This document shows, in pieces, positions 41,760-50,284 of a DNA stretch of 64,000 bases; the first letter of the stretch is position 1, and each line of letters opens with the position of its first letter. Under the pieces are notes generated by a model that worked only from the letters and a program-made list of their open reading frames with translations, was not told the DNA's origin and searched no databases. Origin of the DNA: Haladaptatus sp. DYF46 (GTDB taxonomy: Archaea > Halobacteriota > Halobacteria > Halobacteriales > Haladaptataceae); contig NZ_JAJFAY010000001.1 of NCBI RefSeq assembly GCF_021083305.1, forward strand, positions 558,001 to 622,000, written 5' to 3'. Made by a program: the position numbers and the translations under genes.

Positions 41760-42398
41760 TCACGACCCGTCCACGAGTTCGACGAAGTTCTCGAAAACCC
41801 GCTCCCCGTTCACGTCTGCGAACGACAATCCGTTCTCTTCCCACCCGAAGTCCGCAGCGATTTTCGGATGGAGTTCGTCCGTGAATTCGGGATGGAACTG
41901 CGTCGTCCACAGCGGAACGTCCCGATGTCGGGTGGCGAAATACTCGTTGTACTCGGTCGAACCGATGGGTTCCATCCCGTCGCCGAGTTCGACCACGTGG
42001 TCGCCGTGGACCGCCGGAACGACCGATGAAACGCCGTCGAAGAGCGGGTCGTCCGCCAAGTCGGCGCGGACGAGTTCGTTCGTCAAGCCGCGATGCTCGA
42101 CGGAACCGCCGAGCGCGTCGTTGACCAACTGGTGCCCGAAACAGACGCCCAGCGTCGGAACCTCCCGCTCGACGAGTTCGCGAACGAGCGCCGCCTCCTC
42201 GTCCATCCACGGGTTTTCGTCCCGCTCGTACACGCCCGCCGTGCTTCCGGCGACGATGACGCCGTCGACGTTCGAGAGGGACGGCGATTCGTCCGCCGCG
42301 ACGTAATCGTACACCTCGTGGTCCGGGAGAAACGACTCCATCGAGCGGACGAAATACCGATAATCCGGGTTCACCTCGTTTTCCAGTACGAGCAGCAT
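41760..42398 (-). CDS. Class I glutamine amidotransferase domain protein (GMP synthase subunit A-like)
   Basis: 212 residues forming one GATase1 domain. The nucleophile Cys is in LGVCFGHQ and the catalytic His-Glu pair in TTQFHPEF. It starts MLLVLENEVNPDYRYFVRSM. Stand-alone GATase1 proteins include the separate archaeal GuaA subunit, but this one is longer and the N-terminal strand differs from GuaAA, so it may act in another amidation or as a gamma-Glu peptidase. No synthetase partner lies near. Convergent with the Nudix gene. Confidence 0.85.
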   Translation of the reverse strand: MLLVLENEVNPDYRYFVRSMESFLPDHEVYDYVAADESPSLSNVDGVIVAGSTAGVYERDENPWMDEEAALVRELVEREVPTLGVCFGHQLVNDALGGSVEHRGLTNELVRADLADDPLFDGVSSVVPAVHGDHVVELGDGMEPIGSTEYNEYFATRHRDVPLWTTQFHPEFTDELHPKIAADFGWEENGLSFADVNGERVFENFVELVDGS

Positions 42399-42438
42399 CG
42401 GCGGTGTATCGGTCCGATGATGGTAAAAAGCTACGTGC

Positions 42439-43320
42439 TTACTCGGCGAGGAACTCGGTCAGCAGTTCGTTCACCCGTCCCGGTCTATCGTTTTGTACCC
42501 AGTGGCTGGCGTCGGATAGCCGTTCGATTCGAAGGTCGGGGATCCACCGGTCCATCCCCTCGGTCAGTTCGTTGTCGAGCGCGAAATCCTCCGTTCCCCA
42601 GATTAACATGGTCGGGACGGTCACGTCGAGGGATCCTCTCTCCTTACCGAGGAGCGACCGAAGCTCCGCCGGGACGTTCTCCCGGAACAGCGCCCGGTAG
42701 TAGTTGATGGAAGCGGTCAGCGCGCCGGGTTGTGCGGCCGCCTCGACGTAGCGGCGGACGTCCTCCTCGTCGAACGCCTCCGGATTCTTCGCGCTGTCCC
42801 TGAAGATGTTCTCGATGGACTCGTACCCGCGGGCGGAGAGGAACCGTTCCGGAAGCCACGGCAGTTGGAAGAAGAACATGTACCACGAGCGCTTGAGTTG
42901 CGACGGCGTTCGGAGTCCCTCCCGGAATCGCGCCGGATGCGGTGCGTTCAGGACTGCGAGTTTATCGACGGGTTCCGGGCGCTCGATTCCGACCTGCCAC
43001 GCGACGGCACCGCCCCAGTCGTGGCCGACGACGTGGGCGCTCTCCTCGCCGAAGTGGTCGATGAGGCCGGTCACGTCGGCGATCAACTCGTCGGTTCGGT
43101 AGGCGTCGACGCCGTGTGGTTTCTCGGAGGCGTTGTAGCCGCGCATGTCGGGTGCGACGACGTGATACCCCGCCGACGCGAGTGCGGGAATCTGTTCCCG
43201 CCACGAGTACCAGAACTCCGGAAAACCGTGAAGGAGGAGGACGAGCGGGCCATCCCCGCTTTCGACGTAGTGGAGACGGACCCCGTTGACGACGGCTTCG
43301 TCGTGAGTCAGTTCGGGCAT
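42439..43320 (-). CDS. Alpha/beta hydrolase, epoxide hydrolase-like
   Basis: 293 residues. Oxyanion motif HGFPEFWYSW (HGFPE-x-W typical of epoxide hydrolases), nucleophile elbow GHDWGG with Asp as the nucleophile, cap-domain Tyr in NYYRALF, and the C-terminal acid/His in WGTEDFAL and SDASHWVQ. An Asp nucleophile with HGFP points to epoxide hydrolase or haloalkane dehalogenase rather than an ester hydrolase. ATG 43320 gives MPELTHDEAVVNGVRLHYVE; the frame extends upstream in unlikely sequence. It is divergent from the next small gene. Confidence 0.9.
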   Translation of the reverse strand: MPELTHDEAVVNGVRLHYVESGDGPLVLLLHGFPEFWYSWREQIPALASAGYHVVAPDMRGYNASEKPHGVDAYRTDELIADVTGLIDHFGEESAHVVGHDWGGAVAWQVGIERPEPVDKLAVLNAPHPARFREGLRTPSQLKRSWYMFFFQLPWLPERFLSARGYESIENIFRDSAKNPEAFDEEDVRRYVEAAAQPGALTASINYYRALFRENVPAELRSLLGKERGSLDVTVPTMLIWGTEDFALDNELTEGMDRWIPDLRIERLSDASHWVQNDRPGRVNELLTEFLAE

Positions 43321-43365
43321 GGTTTCATCCACGGTATTTTCGTGGATAAGCGTTGACGTATATCC

Positions 43366-43743
43366 GTGACGGAACCCTTCACCCTCCCGCAGACCGCCGC
43401 CCAGCCCAGTCAGTTGTATCTCAACGGGTCGAAACTCTCGCTCGTGACGGGGTGGTTCGACTTCGACGCGCCGAACTACGACCCGCTTCCGGTGCGGAAA
43501 TTCGACGGCAGATGGACGCTCACGGACGGACACACGCGTGCCTTCGTCGCCCACCTCTCCGGCGCGGAAGAACTCCGCGTCGTCCGCGATACGGACGACA
43601 TTCCGGTGTCGAAATACGAACGATGCGTCTCGTGGTGTCGAGACGAGGGTATCACGGACATCTCCGACCTCGCGGGGCGCGTCGTCACGGGCGATACCTT
43701 CGAAACACGGTGGGTTGATCGGTGCCGGTCGCCCGACTCTTGA
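43366..43743 (+). CDS. Conserved hypothetical protein with ParB/sulfiredoxin-like motif
   Basis: 125 residues from GTG 43366. The core reads LYLNGSKLSLVTGWFDFD, YDPLPVRKFDGRWTLTDGHTRAFVAHLSG; the T-D-G-H-T-R-A segment recalls the D-G-x-H-R motif of ParB/Srx nucleotide-binding folds. A helical C-terminal part follows (YERCVSWCRDEGITDISDLAGRVV). I have seen similar haloarchaeal proteins labelled histone acetyltransferase, a label the sequence does not support: no GNAT acetyl-CoA loop is visible. Function unknown. Confidence 0.7.
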   Translation: MTEPFTLPQTAAQPSQLYLNGSKLSLVTGWFDFDAPNYDPLPVRKFDGRWTLTDGHTRAFVAHLSGAEELRVVRDTDDIPVSKYERCVSWCRDEGITDISDLAGRVVTGDTFETRWVDRCRSPDS

Positions 43744-43784
43744 GTATGTCAGTATTCGTCGGTTCGGTCTACGATTCGGCCGAA

Positions 43785-44216
43785 TCAGTCGGAAATCCGC
43801 TCGATGTAGTCGTCCATGTCCCGCGCGAGCGAACACGACCCGGGTCGAACCCAAAAGTAGCGGTAGATGACGCCGTTGTCCTCGCCGTTTCCCGTGACCC
43901 TGTGTCGCCACTCGTCCCGCGTTTCGTCGGCGACGAGGTGGAAGAAGTGACGACGATACGCCTTCGGCTTCTCGTGATGGTTCCACACGTCCGTCGAGAG
44001 CGGACGGATGGAATCGAACTCTGTCAAGCCGCTTTCCTCCCGCACTTCGCGGACGACTGCCTCGCGAGGGATTTCACCGTCCTCGATAGTACCTTTCGGA
44101 ACCTGCACGCCAGCGTCCTCGTTGGCGTGCTCGAAGACGAGCAACTGGTGGGTCTGGGCGGCCTTGCGGGTGATGTACGCATAGGCTTTTTCTTCAGTTA
44201 CAGGTTGGTCTATCAC
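43785..44216 (-). CDS. Nudix hydrolase
   Basis: 143 residues. Nudix box GTIEDGEIPREAVVREVREESGL (G-x5-E-x7-R-E-x2-E-E-x-G, full). The N-terminus AYAYITRKAAQTHQLLVFEHANEDAGVQVPKG is characteristic of the group acting on (di)nucleoside polyphosphates, such as Ap4A hydrolases. An aromatic C-terminal half (YRRHFFHLVADE, YRYFWVRPG) completes the fold. Convergent with the preceding hypothetical gene. Confidence 0.9.
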   Translation of the reverse strand: MIDQPVTEEKAYAYITRKAAQTHQLLVFEHANEDAGVQVPKGTIEDGEIPREAVVREVREESGLTEFDSIRPLSTDVWNHHEKPKAYRRHFFHLVADETRDEWRHRVTGNGEDNGVIYRYFWVRPGSCSLARDMDDYIERISD

Positions 44217-44274
44217 GGATACAATTACAAAACGAGGGGCGGGGGCGTAAGCGTTATTTCAACCACCTGTCCTA

Positions 44275-44709
44275 TCAATCAACGACTTCGGCGCTCCACT
44301 CGTCGTCCGGAATCTCGGCTTCGGCTTCGATTTCTACGAGCATATCGTCGCCGAGGAGGTCCGCGACGCCAAGCATCGTACTTGCAGGGTATTCCGGATA
44401 GTCGAAGAAGTCGGCTCGCACTTCGTGGATCCGAGCCTGAGTCTCTCGCGACAAGATGTTCGACCGGACGTAAAATCGAGTCATCACGATATCGTCCATC
44501 GACCCACCGAGGTCTACGAGCGTTTCCTCGACGTATCCGAGAATTTCCCGCGTTTGCTCCTGTACGTCACCCTCGGGCCACCCGCCGCCGGACAGGCAGA
44601 CCCGACGGTGGTTCGAATGTTCGGTGACGACACCCCACGAGAAGACGGCATGATCCACGATTTCAGAGTCGAGGTCGCCGAATCCGGGTTCGATGACGGT
44701 TTTCTCCAT
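44275..44709 (-). CDS. RidA/YjgF-type protein
   Basis: 144 residues from ATG 44709 (MEKTVIEPGFGDLDSEIVDH). Conserved blocks: VCLSGGGWPEGDVQEQTREILGYVEETLVDLGGSMDDIVMTRFYV, with the substrate Arg in TRFYVRS, and the end TMLGVADLLGDDMLVEIEAEAEI (usually ExxxxA). Members deaminate reactive enamine/imine intermediates or bind small metabolites. The loop around the usual P-x-x-x-G differs, so it belongs to a divergent subgroup. It lies downstream of a UbiA gene in the same direction. Confidence 0.87.
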   Translation of the reverse strand: MEKTVIEPGFGDLDSEIVDHAVFSWGVVTEHSNHRRVCLSGGGWPEGDVQEQTREILGYVEETLVDLGGSMDDIVMTRFYVRSNILSRETQARIHEVRADFFDYPEYPASTMLGVADLLGDDMLVEIEAEAEIPDDEWSAEVVD

Positions 44710-44769
44710 GAAATTCGCCACACAGACCACGGACAAGTATATTTTCATCTGACAAATTTGTCGCCACAT

Positions 44770-45621
44770 TCACGAAAGCGGCCGGAACCACACCGCCGTC
44801 AGCAACAGCGCGAGGAAGACGTAGGACCCGCGAATGAGCAACATGGTGGCGAGTTCCGGCCCGCTTCGGTACGCGATGACGGCGACGACGCCGAACGCCA
44901 GAACCGCGACGACGGAACTCGGCGGAAACACCTGCGCCACCGAAAATCCGAGGACGCAGAGGAGCGCGGTCAGAATGAGTCCATAGGCAGTCGTTCGGGC
45001 GCGGGATTGCCCGAGCGCGACGGCGACGGTCCGCTTCGAGATGGAACGGTCGTAGTCGTAGTCCTGTGCGTCGTCGATGACTTTCACACCCGAGAGGAGG
45101 ACGAGGAAGACGAACGCGAACGCGAGCGAGACGAGCGAGAGGGTTCCCGTCTGGACGTAGTAACCGCCGAGGATGGAGAGCGCGATACCGAGCGGATAGC
45201 CAGTGGTTGTGCTGACGGGGTTCGTATCGAGTTGCGGTGCGTGCAGGTAGCCGATGAACCACGTCGGGAGCGTGATGAGGACCGCGCCGATACCGACGGT
45301 GAGCCACAGTCCCGCGAGGCAGGCCGCGAAGAGTACGGCAGCGGCGACGAGCAGGAGTTTACATCCGCGTTCGGTGAGCGGATGGTCGTCGTCCTCACCT
45401 CGGAGATAGAAATCGACGTACCCGTCCTTGACGTGGGCCGTGTATACGGCGGCGAAGATGGCGACCATATGGAGTAGCCCCGTCACGAGCGAGAAGCGTC
45501 CGGACAACATGCTCCCGAACCACGAGGCGGCGACGGGAGGGAGCATGAACACCGGATGTACCTGCGATATGACTGCGCGTGCTGCGGGGACCACGCCGGA
45601 ACCGCGGCGTGAGATGGGCAT
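44770..45621 (-). CDS. UbiA-family prenyltransferase
   Basis: 283 residues from ATG 45621, with a TATA-like TTTATC about 30 bases upstream; TTG 45645 is less likely. Eight to nine hydrophobic helices. The two Asp-rich metal-prenyl diphosphate motifs are present: HVKDGYVDFYLRGEDDDHP in the first half and DDAQDYDYDRSISKRTVA in the second. It attaches an isoprenoid chain to an aromatic or glycerol-phosphate acceptor in the membrane. Haloarchaea use UbiA enzymes for menaquinone, archaeal lipids (DGGGP synthase) and cofactors; the substrate here is not resolved. Confidence 0.85.
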   Translation of the reverse strand: MPISRRGSGVVPAARAVISQVHPVFMLPPVAASWFGSMLSGRFSLVTGLLHMVAIFAAVYTAHVKDGYVDFYLRGEDDDHPLTERGCKLLLVAAAVLFAACLAGLWLTVGIGAVLITLPTWFIGYLHAPQLDTNPVSTTTGYPLGIALSILGGYYVQTGTLSLVSLAFAFVFLVLLSGVKVIDDAQDYDYDRSISKRTVAVALGQSRARTTAYGLILTALLCVLGFSVAQVFPPSSVVAVLAFGVVAVIAYRSGPELATMLLIRGSYVFLALLLTAVWFRPLS

Positions 45622-45680
45622 CGAATCGACCCACAACGTCGCCAATGATAAAGTCTCAGGCCGCGAAAAATCGGAAAAAT

Positions 45681-46802
45681 TCAGCGAACCGCGTCGGCCG
45701 CCTCGCCCATGATTTCGAGCGCCGCTTCGAGTTCCTCCACGTTCGTCGCGTAGGAGATACGAGCGTAGCCCGCGCCGTGCTCGCCGAAGGCCTCACCGGG
45801 GACGACGACGACGCCGCGTTCGATGGCCTCGTCCACGAACCCTTCGGGGACCTTGGGCATGGCGTAGAACGCACCCTGCGGCGTCGGCGTTTCGAGTCCG
45901 ATGTCCGCGAGGCCGTCGAGAAGCACGTCGCGGCGCTCTTCGAACGATTCGACCATCTCGTCCACCGGGTCCTGTGAGCCGGAGAGGGCACCCAACGCGG
46001 CGAACTGCGCTGGCGCGCTCGCACAGGCCTGTACGTACTGGTGAACGCGGAGCATGCGCTCGATTCTGCGCTCGCTACCGGCGACCCAGCCGAGTCGCCA
46101 TCCGGTCATCGAGTACGTCTTCGAGCAGGCGTTGACGACGACCACGTTGTCCGTCTCGGCGAACTGCATCGGCGAGTAGTGTTCACCGTCGAAGACGATG
46201 TGTTCGTACACCTCGTCGGAGATGCAGAGCACGTCGTGTTCGTCCGCGATACGGGCGAACTCGCGCACGTCCTCCTCGCTCGACACCGCGCCGGTCGGGT
46301 TCCCGGGGCTGTTGACGACGAAGGCGGCGGTGTCATCGGTGATGTTCTCCTCGATGATCGCGGGGTCGATGGTCAAATCTTCCCGCACGGGAACGGGTTT
46401 CGGCGTCCCGCCCGCGAGGTGCGTCAGGGCGTCGTAGGCGACGAAGCCGGGGTCGGGAAAGATGACCTCCTCGCCCGCGTTGACGTGCGCTTCGAGGGCG
46501 ATGTGGAGGGCCTCGCTCCCGCCCGCCGTGGCGATGATGTTCTCCGGCGGGACCACGAGGTCGTTGTCCCGGTCGTGCTTCGCGCTGATGGCCTCACGGA
46601 GTTGCGAAATCCCCTTGTTCGACGTATAGGCGTCCGTCGCACCCGATTCGATGGCTTCGAGCGCCGCCTCCCGAGCGTGGTCCGGTGTCGGGAAGTCCGG
46701 TTGCCCGAGTCCGAGATTGATAGCGTCCTCACCTGCGGCTTCGAACACTTTCCGAATGCCGCTTATCGATACGTGTTCGACCCTGTCCGAAAAGCCGGTC
46801 AT
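45681..46802 (-). CDS. PLP-dependent class I/II aminotransferase
   Basis: 373 residues from ATG 46802. Fold-type I features: LGLGQPDFPTP near the N-terminus, AYTSNKGISQLREAI, TAGGSEALHIAL, NSPGNPTGAV, DEVYEHIVFDG, and the PLP lysine in NACSKTYSMTGWRLGWVAG. C-terminal Arg in GYARISYA binds the substrate carboxylate. It probably acts on aspartate or aromatic amino acids (AspC/TyrB-like). A 49-residue protein gene lies 44 bases upstream in the same direction. Confidence 0.94.
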   Translation of the reverse strand: MTGFSDRVEHVSISGIRKVFEAAGEDAINLGLGQPDFPTPDHAREAALEAIESGATDAYTSNKGISQLREAISAKHDRDNDLVVPPENIIATAGGSEALHIALEAHVNAGEEVIFPDPGFVAYDALTHLAGGTPKPVPVREDLTIDPAIIEENITDDTAAFVVNSPGNPTGAVSSEEDVREFARIADEHDVLCISDEVYEHIVFDGEHYSPMQFAETDNVVVVNACSKTYSMTGWRLGWVAGSERRIERMLRVHQYVQACASAPAQFAALGALSGSQDPVDEMVESFEERRDVLLDGLADIGLETPTPQGAFYAMPKVPEGFVDEAIERGVVVVPGEAFGEHGAGYARISYATNVEELEAALEIMGEAADAVR

Positions 46803-46846
46803 ACGCCCGAAAGCACGCAACGGGGGAGGATAATTCTTCGCTTCGA

Positions 46847-46996
46847 TTACTCGACCTGTGACCGAAGCGCTTCGAGGTGGTCGTCGATGACCGAGAGCGC
46901 CGCGTCGGCGTCCATGTAGCCGTTGTCGTACTCCGAGTACACCTTGTCCACGTCGCGGAAGAATTGGTCCAAATCAACGTTATCCGTGTCGCTCAT
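46847..46996 (-). CDS. Small acidic hypothetical protein
   Basis: 49 residues from ATG 46996, ending TAA at 46847-46849: MSDTDNVDLDQFFRDVDKVY, then a helix NGYMDADAALSVIDDHLEALR. Highly acidic with a helical-hairpin pattern. It is upstream of and in the same direction as the aminotransferase gene (44-base gap) and may be co-transcribed. No family recognised. Confidence 0.6.
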   Translation of the reverse strand: MSDTDNVDLDQFFRDVDKVYSEYDNGYMDADAALSVIDDHLEALRSQVE

Positions 46997-47177
46997 GGTT
47001 GGGGAAAGACGGTTGGCACCCAAAAGCGTCGTGGTTGCATTTCACACCGGGCGAACCGAGCGACGGAGGCGGTGACAGCGGTTCCAAAGCTCGAATGCAC
47101 GAACTCAATAGAGCACCATATTATTCTTATAGAAATTAGTAAAATTTAATTTGCTGTGCGGAATTACTAGGATTGCT

Positions 47178-47924
47178 ATGTCACGAAAATTCGGACGGCG
47201 ATCGGTTCTGAAATCCCTCGGCACCACCGCGACGGTTCTCACCGGAACGGCGGCGCTGAGCGGGTCGGCGAGCGCGTTCACCGACGGCGAACGGGTCGCG
47301 GCGACCACGGCGCTGAACACGCGCGAACAACCAGGAACCGACCAACCCATCGTCGCCACGGTGAACGACGGCGAAGTCGGGGAGATCATGAACGGTCCGA
47401 CGAACAAGGGTGGGTACACGTGGTGGGGCGTCCACTGGCTCGACCGGAACGTCTGGGGCTGGTCGGTCGAACGGTACCTCCAATCCACGTCCGGCGGCGG
47501 CGGTTCGGACTTCGTGTGGCCGATTACGGGGTACATCACGTCGCCCTACGGCCCACGCGACGGCGGCTACCACTACGGTGTGGACATCGGGGCCAACGGC
47601 AACATCGGCGAACCGATTTACGCCGCCCATGGCGGGACGGCCTACACCGCCGAGGACCCCGGCGGCTACGGAACGTACATCTACATCAACCACGGCGGCG
47701 GCTACCAGTCCGAGTACGGCCACCTCAACAGCACCGCCGTCTCGGACGGCCAGTCGGTGAGTCAGGGCGACTACATCGGCGGCATGGGCGAGGACGGCAA
47801 CTCGACCGGCCCGCACCTCCACTTCGAAATCGAGACCGGTAGCGGCCACGCGTCGATTCCCGGTGCCGACGGCGAGAACGTCACCGCCGGAACCGCGATT
47901 CCGAAGGATTACGGCGGAATCTGA
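47178..47924 (+). CDS. Tat-exported SH3-domain/M23 metallopeptidase
   Basis: 248 residues from ATG 47178. The N-terminus carries a Tat signal, FGRRSVLKSLG, a hydrophobic stretch and an Ala cleavage region SGSASA (about 28-33). Next comes a bacterial SH3-like domain (about 35-105: TTALNTREQPGTDQPIV ... WWGVHWLDRNVWGWSVERYL), then a Gly/Ser linker and an M23/LytM domain with zinc ligands HYGVDIG, the Asp, and GPHLHFE plus GHL (YGHLNSTAV). Such enzymes cut peptidoglycan cross-bridges in bacteria. Haloarchaea have none, so it may attack competitors' walls or an unknown host polymer. A single gene with its own promoter. Confidence 0.9.
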   Translation: MSRKFGRRSVLKSLGTTATVLTGTAALSGSASAFTDGERVAATTALNTREQPGTDQPIVATVNDGEVGEIMNGPTNKGGYTWWGVHWLDRNVWGWSVERYLQSTSGGGGSDFVWPITGYITSPYGPRDGGYHYGVDIGANGNIGEPIYAAHGGTAYTAEDPGGYGTYIYINHGGGYQSEYGHLNSTAVSDGQSVSQGDYIGGMGEDGNSTGPHLHFEIETGSGHASIPGADGENVTAGTAIPKDYGGI

Positions 47925-48023
47925 ACGACTCCGCCGGTCCACCATCGACGAATTTTTGCCCGGAATTAACCGGCGTCAACGACGATACCGAAAACGAAAG
48001 AAGTGAAAAATCGCCAGCGGTGT

Positions 48024-48200
48024 CTACGCCGCTTGTATCGTCCGGACGCCGAGAACAACCAACAGGAGACAGACCAATCCAGCGCCCCACGTCGCAAATT
48101 TGGTCGGATTGATTGTCAACACCATCAACGCGAATCCGACTCCCACGACGCCCGCAAACAGGGCCGCGTGACCGTACAACCGCAGGATTACGTTGCTCAT
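48024..48200 (-). CDS. Small two-helix membrane protein
   Basis: 58 residues from ATG 48200: MSNVILRLYGHAALFAGVVG with a first hydrophobic helix (about 12-29), a short polar link NPTKFATW, and a second helix GAGLVCLLLVVLGVRTIQAA. Missed easily because it is short. GC-rich third positions support coding. It lies between the M23 peptidase gene (opposing strand) and a hairpin-rich region. Function unknown. Confidence 0.65.
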   Translation of the reverse strand: MSNVILRLYGHAALFAGVVGVGFALMVLTINPTKFATWGAGLVCLLLVVLGVRTIQAA

Positions 48201-48340
48201 TCGAATCGCGTATTTTGTTTGTTATCTTCGACGGAATATAACTCTGCAGTTATATCTGCCAGCGACACAACCACCCAAAACCGAATTTACACGACCGTCG
48301 GAAATCAGCAACCGTCACAACCGCCAGTCGCTAGCAATCC

Positions 48341-48402
48341 GCCCGGAAAATCGGAGATTTTCCGGGCCGACGACCGAGCGGAGCGAGGCGCGAAGCGCCT
48401 CG
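48341..48402. repeat. Tandem perfect hairpins in intergenic region
   Basis: GCCCGGAAAATC (48341-48352) pairs perfectly with GATTTTCCGGGC (48356-48367) over a three-base loop, and CGAGGCGC-GAA-GCGCCTCG follows at 48384-48402. They lie in a 337-base stretch (48201-48537) without a supported gene and resemble the other hairpin elements of the window. Confidence 0.65.
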
Positions 48403-48460
48403 GAAAACGAACGGCGAACGGTAGTGAGCCGTGAGTCGAAGCGAGGGAGGAGGCTTTTGA

Positions 48461-48540
48461 TGAACCTTTTACAGGGAAGCTGTCAGCGGTCGCGTGCTAC
48501 GGCACGCGACCGCTGACTTCTGACCGTCGTAAAAGGTTCA
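48461..48540 (-). terminator. Long cruciform-like hairpin overlapping the 3' end of the PAC2 gene
   Basis: Outer arms TGAACCTTTTAC (48461-48472) and GTAAAAGGTTCA (48529-48540) are perfect complements; the second includes the PAC2 stop codon. Inside is a perfect 16-base stem, 48482-48497 with 48502-48517, over a four-base loop. It should form a very stable RNA structure at the end of the PAC2 message, acting as terminator or 3'-end stabiliser. Confidence 0.6.
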
Positions 48541-49284
48541 TTGGAACATCCGGAGCGGTTTTGCCTGCGAACTCTCCGCTTCTTCGGTTTCCTGCATCCG
48601 CTGGGCGAACTGCTCTTTCTGCTCGCGGATTTCCTCGGCGCTCTCGACCAGTTCGTCGGTGTTCACGTCGATACCGGCGATGGGGTTGATGCCGTCTTCG
48701 AGGAGGACTTTGGCCGCGGCGGGGTCGGGAAACTGCGGGTCGGACTGAACGATGAGGCCGATTGCGCCGACGCCGCTCCTGCTGGCGCGGTGGAGGAGCG
48801 CGCCGGTCGGGCCGCTGACCGCCCCGGTTTCCGTGGGCGAGCCGATGTCGGACTCGTCGAGCAGTTGTCCCAAGTCGCCCGTGGCGGTGCCGTAGAGTTC
48901 GGGGACCGTCCCGGCCTGTTTCTGGTGAGGAAGGCCGCTGAGGTAGAGCGGCGTCGCGTCGGTCGATTCGACCCACGCGGTGACGCAGTTCGCGAACTGG
49001 GGTGCGGCGTCCGCCGAGATGGGAACGTCGCTTCGCAACGCCAGCAGGTCGCGCCCCTCGTCGGCGTACAACCGAACCGGCGGAAGCAAATCGCGGTCGC
49101 CGTCCTCGTACACCGCGATTTGTGGGATGCCCTCGCAGTCCACCGCCCCGTAGTAGGTCATGTCGAACCGCTCGATGAGGTGGTCGGTGGCGATTTTGCC
49201 GACCAATCCGAGTCCGGGAAGTCCTTCGACCAGCGTCGGTGCGTCGAGTTCGATGTCGTCCGCGACCACGGCGATGTCGGTCAT
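48538..49284 (-). CDS. PAC2-family protein (proteasome assembly chaperone-like)
   Basis: 248 residues from ATG 49284. The N-terminal region PTLVEGLPGLGLVGKIATDHLIERFDMTYYG is the signature of archaeal PAC2/DUF75 proteins, followed by LPPVRLYAD, then LYLSGLPHQKQAGTVPELYGTATG and a helical tail rich in Glu/Gln (ELVESAEEIREQKEQFAQRMQE), probably a coiled coil. Eukaryotic PAC2 assists 20S proteasome assembly; in archaea the role is less certain. It ends inside a long inverted repeat. The PAN ATPase is encoded at 28538 but is not linked. Confidence 0.9.
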   Translation of the reverse strand: MTDIAVVADDIELDAPTLVEGLPGLGLVGKIATDHLIERFDMTYYGAVDCEGIPQIAVYEDGDRDLLPPVRLYADEGRDLLALRSDVPISADAAPQFANCVTAWVESTDATPLYLSGLPHQKQAGTVPELYGTATGDLGQLLDESDIGSPTETGAVSGPTGALLHRASRSGVGAIGLIVQSDPQFPDPAAAKVLLEDGINPIAGIDVNTDELVESAEEIREQKEQFAQRMQETEEAESSQAKPLRMFQ

Positions 49285-49378
49285 ACCATCGCTTTCGGAC
49301 GGATACGTCTTAAAAACGAGGGCGAACCGCGGCGGCGCTCCGAAACCCACAAACACCTCTCGCCCGCATAGCCGAGCA

Positions 49379-50284
49379 ATGGACGCACTGGAGCGTTACG
49401 AACCCATCCTCGACGATTTCGAGGCGTTTCTCGCGGCGTGCGAGCGCCCGCTTCCCTCGGTCGTCAGGGTGAACCGCATCAAAGCGACCCGAGAGCAGGT
49501 GACGCGGGCGTTCGACGAGGAGACCGTCGAGTGGACGCCGCGCGAGTGGAACGAGAACGTGTTGGAAATCGAGGGAAAACCCGGCAACACGTGGCCCTCG
49601 TTTCACGGGTGGACGCACGGACAGGAGGAGGTCTCCTCGATTCCGGCGTTCGTCCTCGATCCGGAACCGGGCGAACGCGTGTTGGACGCCTGTGCCGCTC
49701 CGGGGAGCAAGACGACCCAACTCGCGGCGCTGATGGACGACACGGGACTCGTCGCGGCGAACGACAGCAACCTCGGTCGCCTCTCGGCGCTCCGATTCAA
49801 CACGGAACGTCTGGGCGTCACCTGCGCCGCGGTGACGAATCAGGACGCCCGGAACTTCTCGCTCAAACCGTTCGGCCTCTCGGCGTTCGACGCGGCGCTC
49901 GTGGACGTGCCGTGCTCCTGCGAGGGGACGATTCGGAAGAACCCGACCGCGCTGGACGATTGGGGCTTGGACCACATCGAGGGCGTCGCCGGCGTCCAGA
50001 AGGGGATCCTGCGCCGTGCGGTACAGGCCACGCGAGAGGGTGGAACCGTGGTGTACTCCACCTGCACGTTCGCGCCGGAGGAGAATGAAGCGGTCCTCGA
50101 TTACGTTCTCTCCCGCGAGGACTGCCGACTGGTCGAATACGACATCGGCCTACAGTCGGAACCGGGACTCACCGAATGGAAGGGCGACGAGTTCGACGGG
50201 AGCGTTCGAAAAGCGAAGCGATTCTATCCACACCACAACGACACGGGCGGGTTCTTCTGTGCGAAACTGGAGGTGGGTCGATGA
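49379..50284 (+). CDS. NSUN-type RNA (cytosine-5) methyltransferase
   Basis: 301 residues from ATG 49379. SAM motif DACAAPGSKTTQLAALM, motif IV DVPCSCEGTIRKNPT with its conserved Cys, and motif VI VYSTCTFAPEENE with the catalytic Cys. The C-terminus RFYPHHNDTGGFFCAKL is typical of the NOL1/NOP2/Sun family. It methylates cytosine in tRNA or rRNA; a Trm4-like tRNA activity is most likely. Its stop overlaps the next gene (ATGA), which encodes an apparent RNA-binding partner, so the pair probably works together. Confidence 0.93.
   Translation: MDALERYEPILDDFEAFLAACERPLPSVVRVNRIKATREQVTRAFDEETVEWTPREWNENVLEIEGKPGNTWPSFHGWTHGQEEVSSIPAFVLDPEPGERVLDACAAPGSKTTQLAALMDDTGLVAANDSNLGRLSALRFNTERLGVTCAAVTNQDARNFSLKPFGLSAFDAALVDVPCSCEGTIRKNPTALDDWGLDHIEGVAGVQKGILRRAVQATREGGTVVYSTCTFAPEENEAVLDYVLSREDCRLVEYDIGLQSEPGLTEWKGDEFDGSVRKAKRFYPHHNDTGGFFCAKLEVGR

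Noticed and set aside
43366-43743. Histone acetyltransferase label for the 125-residue protein
   Set aside because: No GNAT acetyl-CoA loop or MYST zinc finger is visible; the only motif seen is ParB/sulfiredoxin-like.
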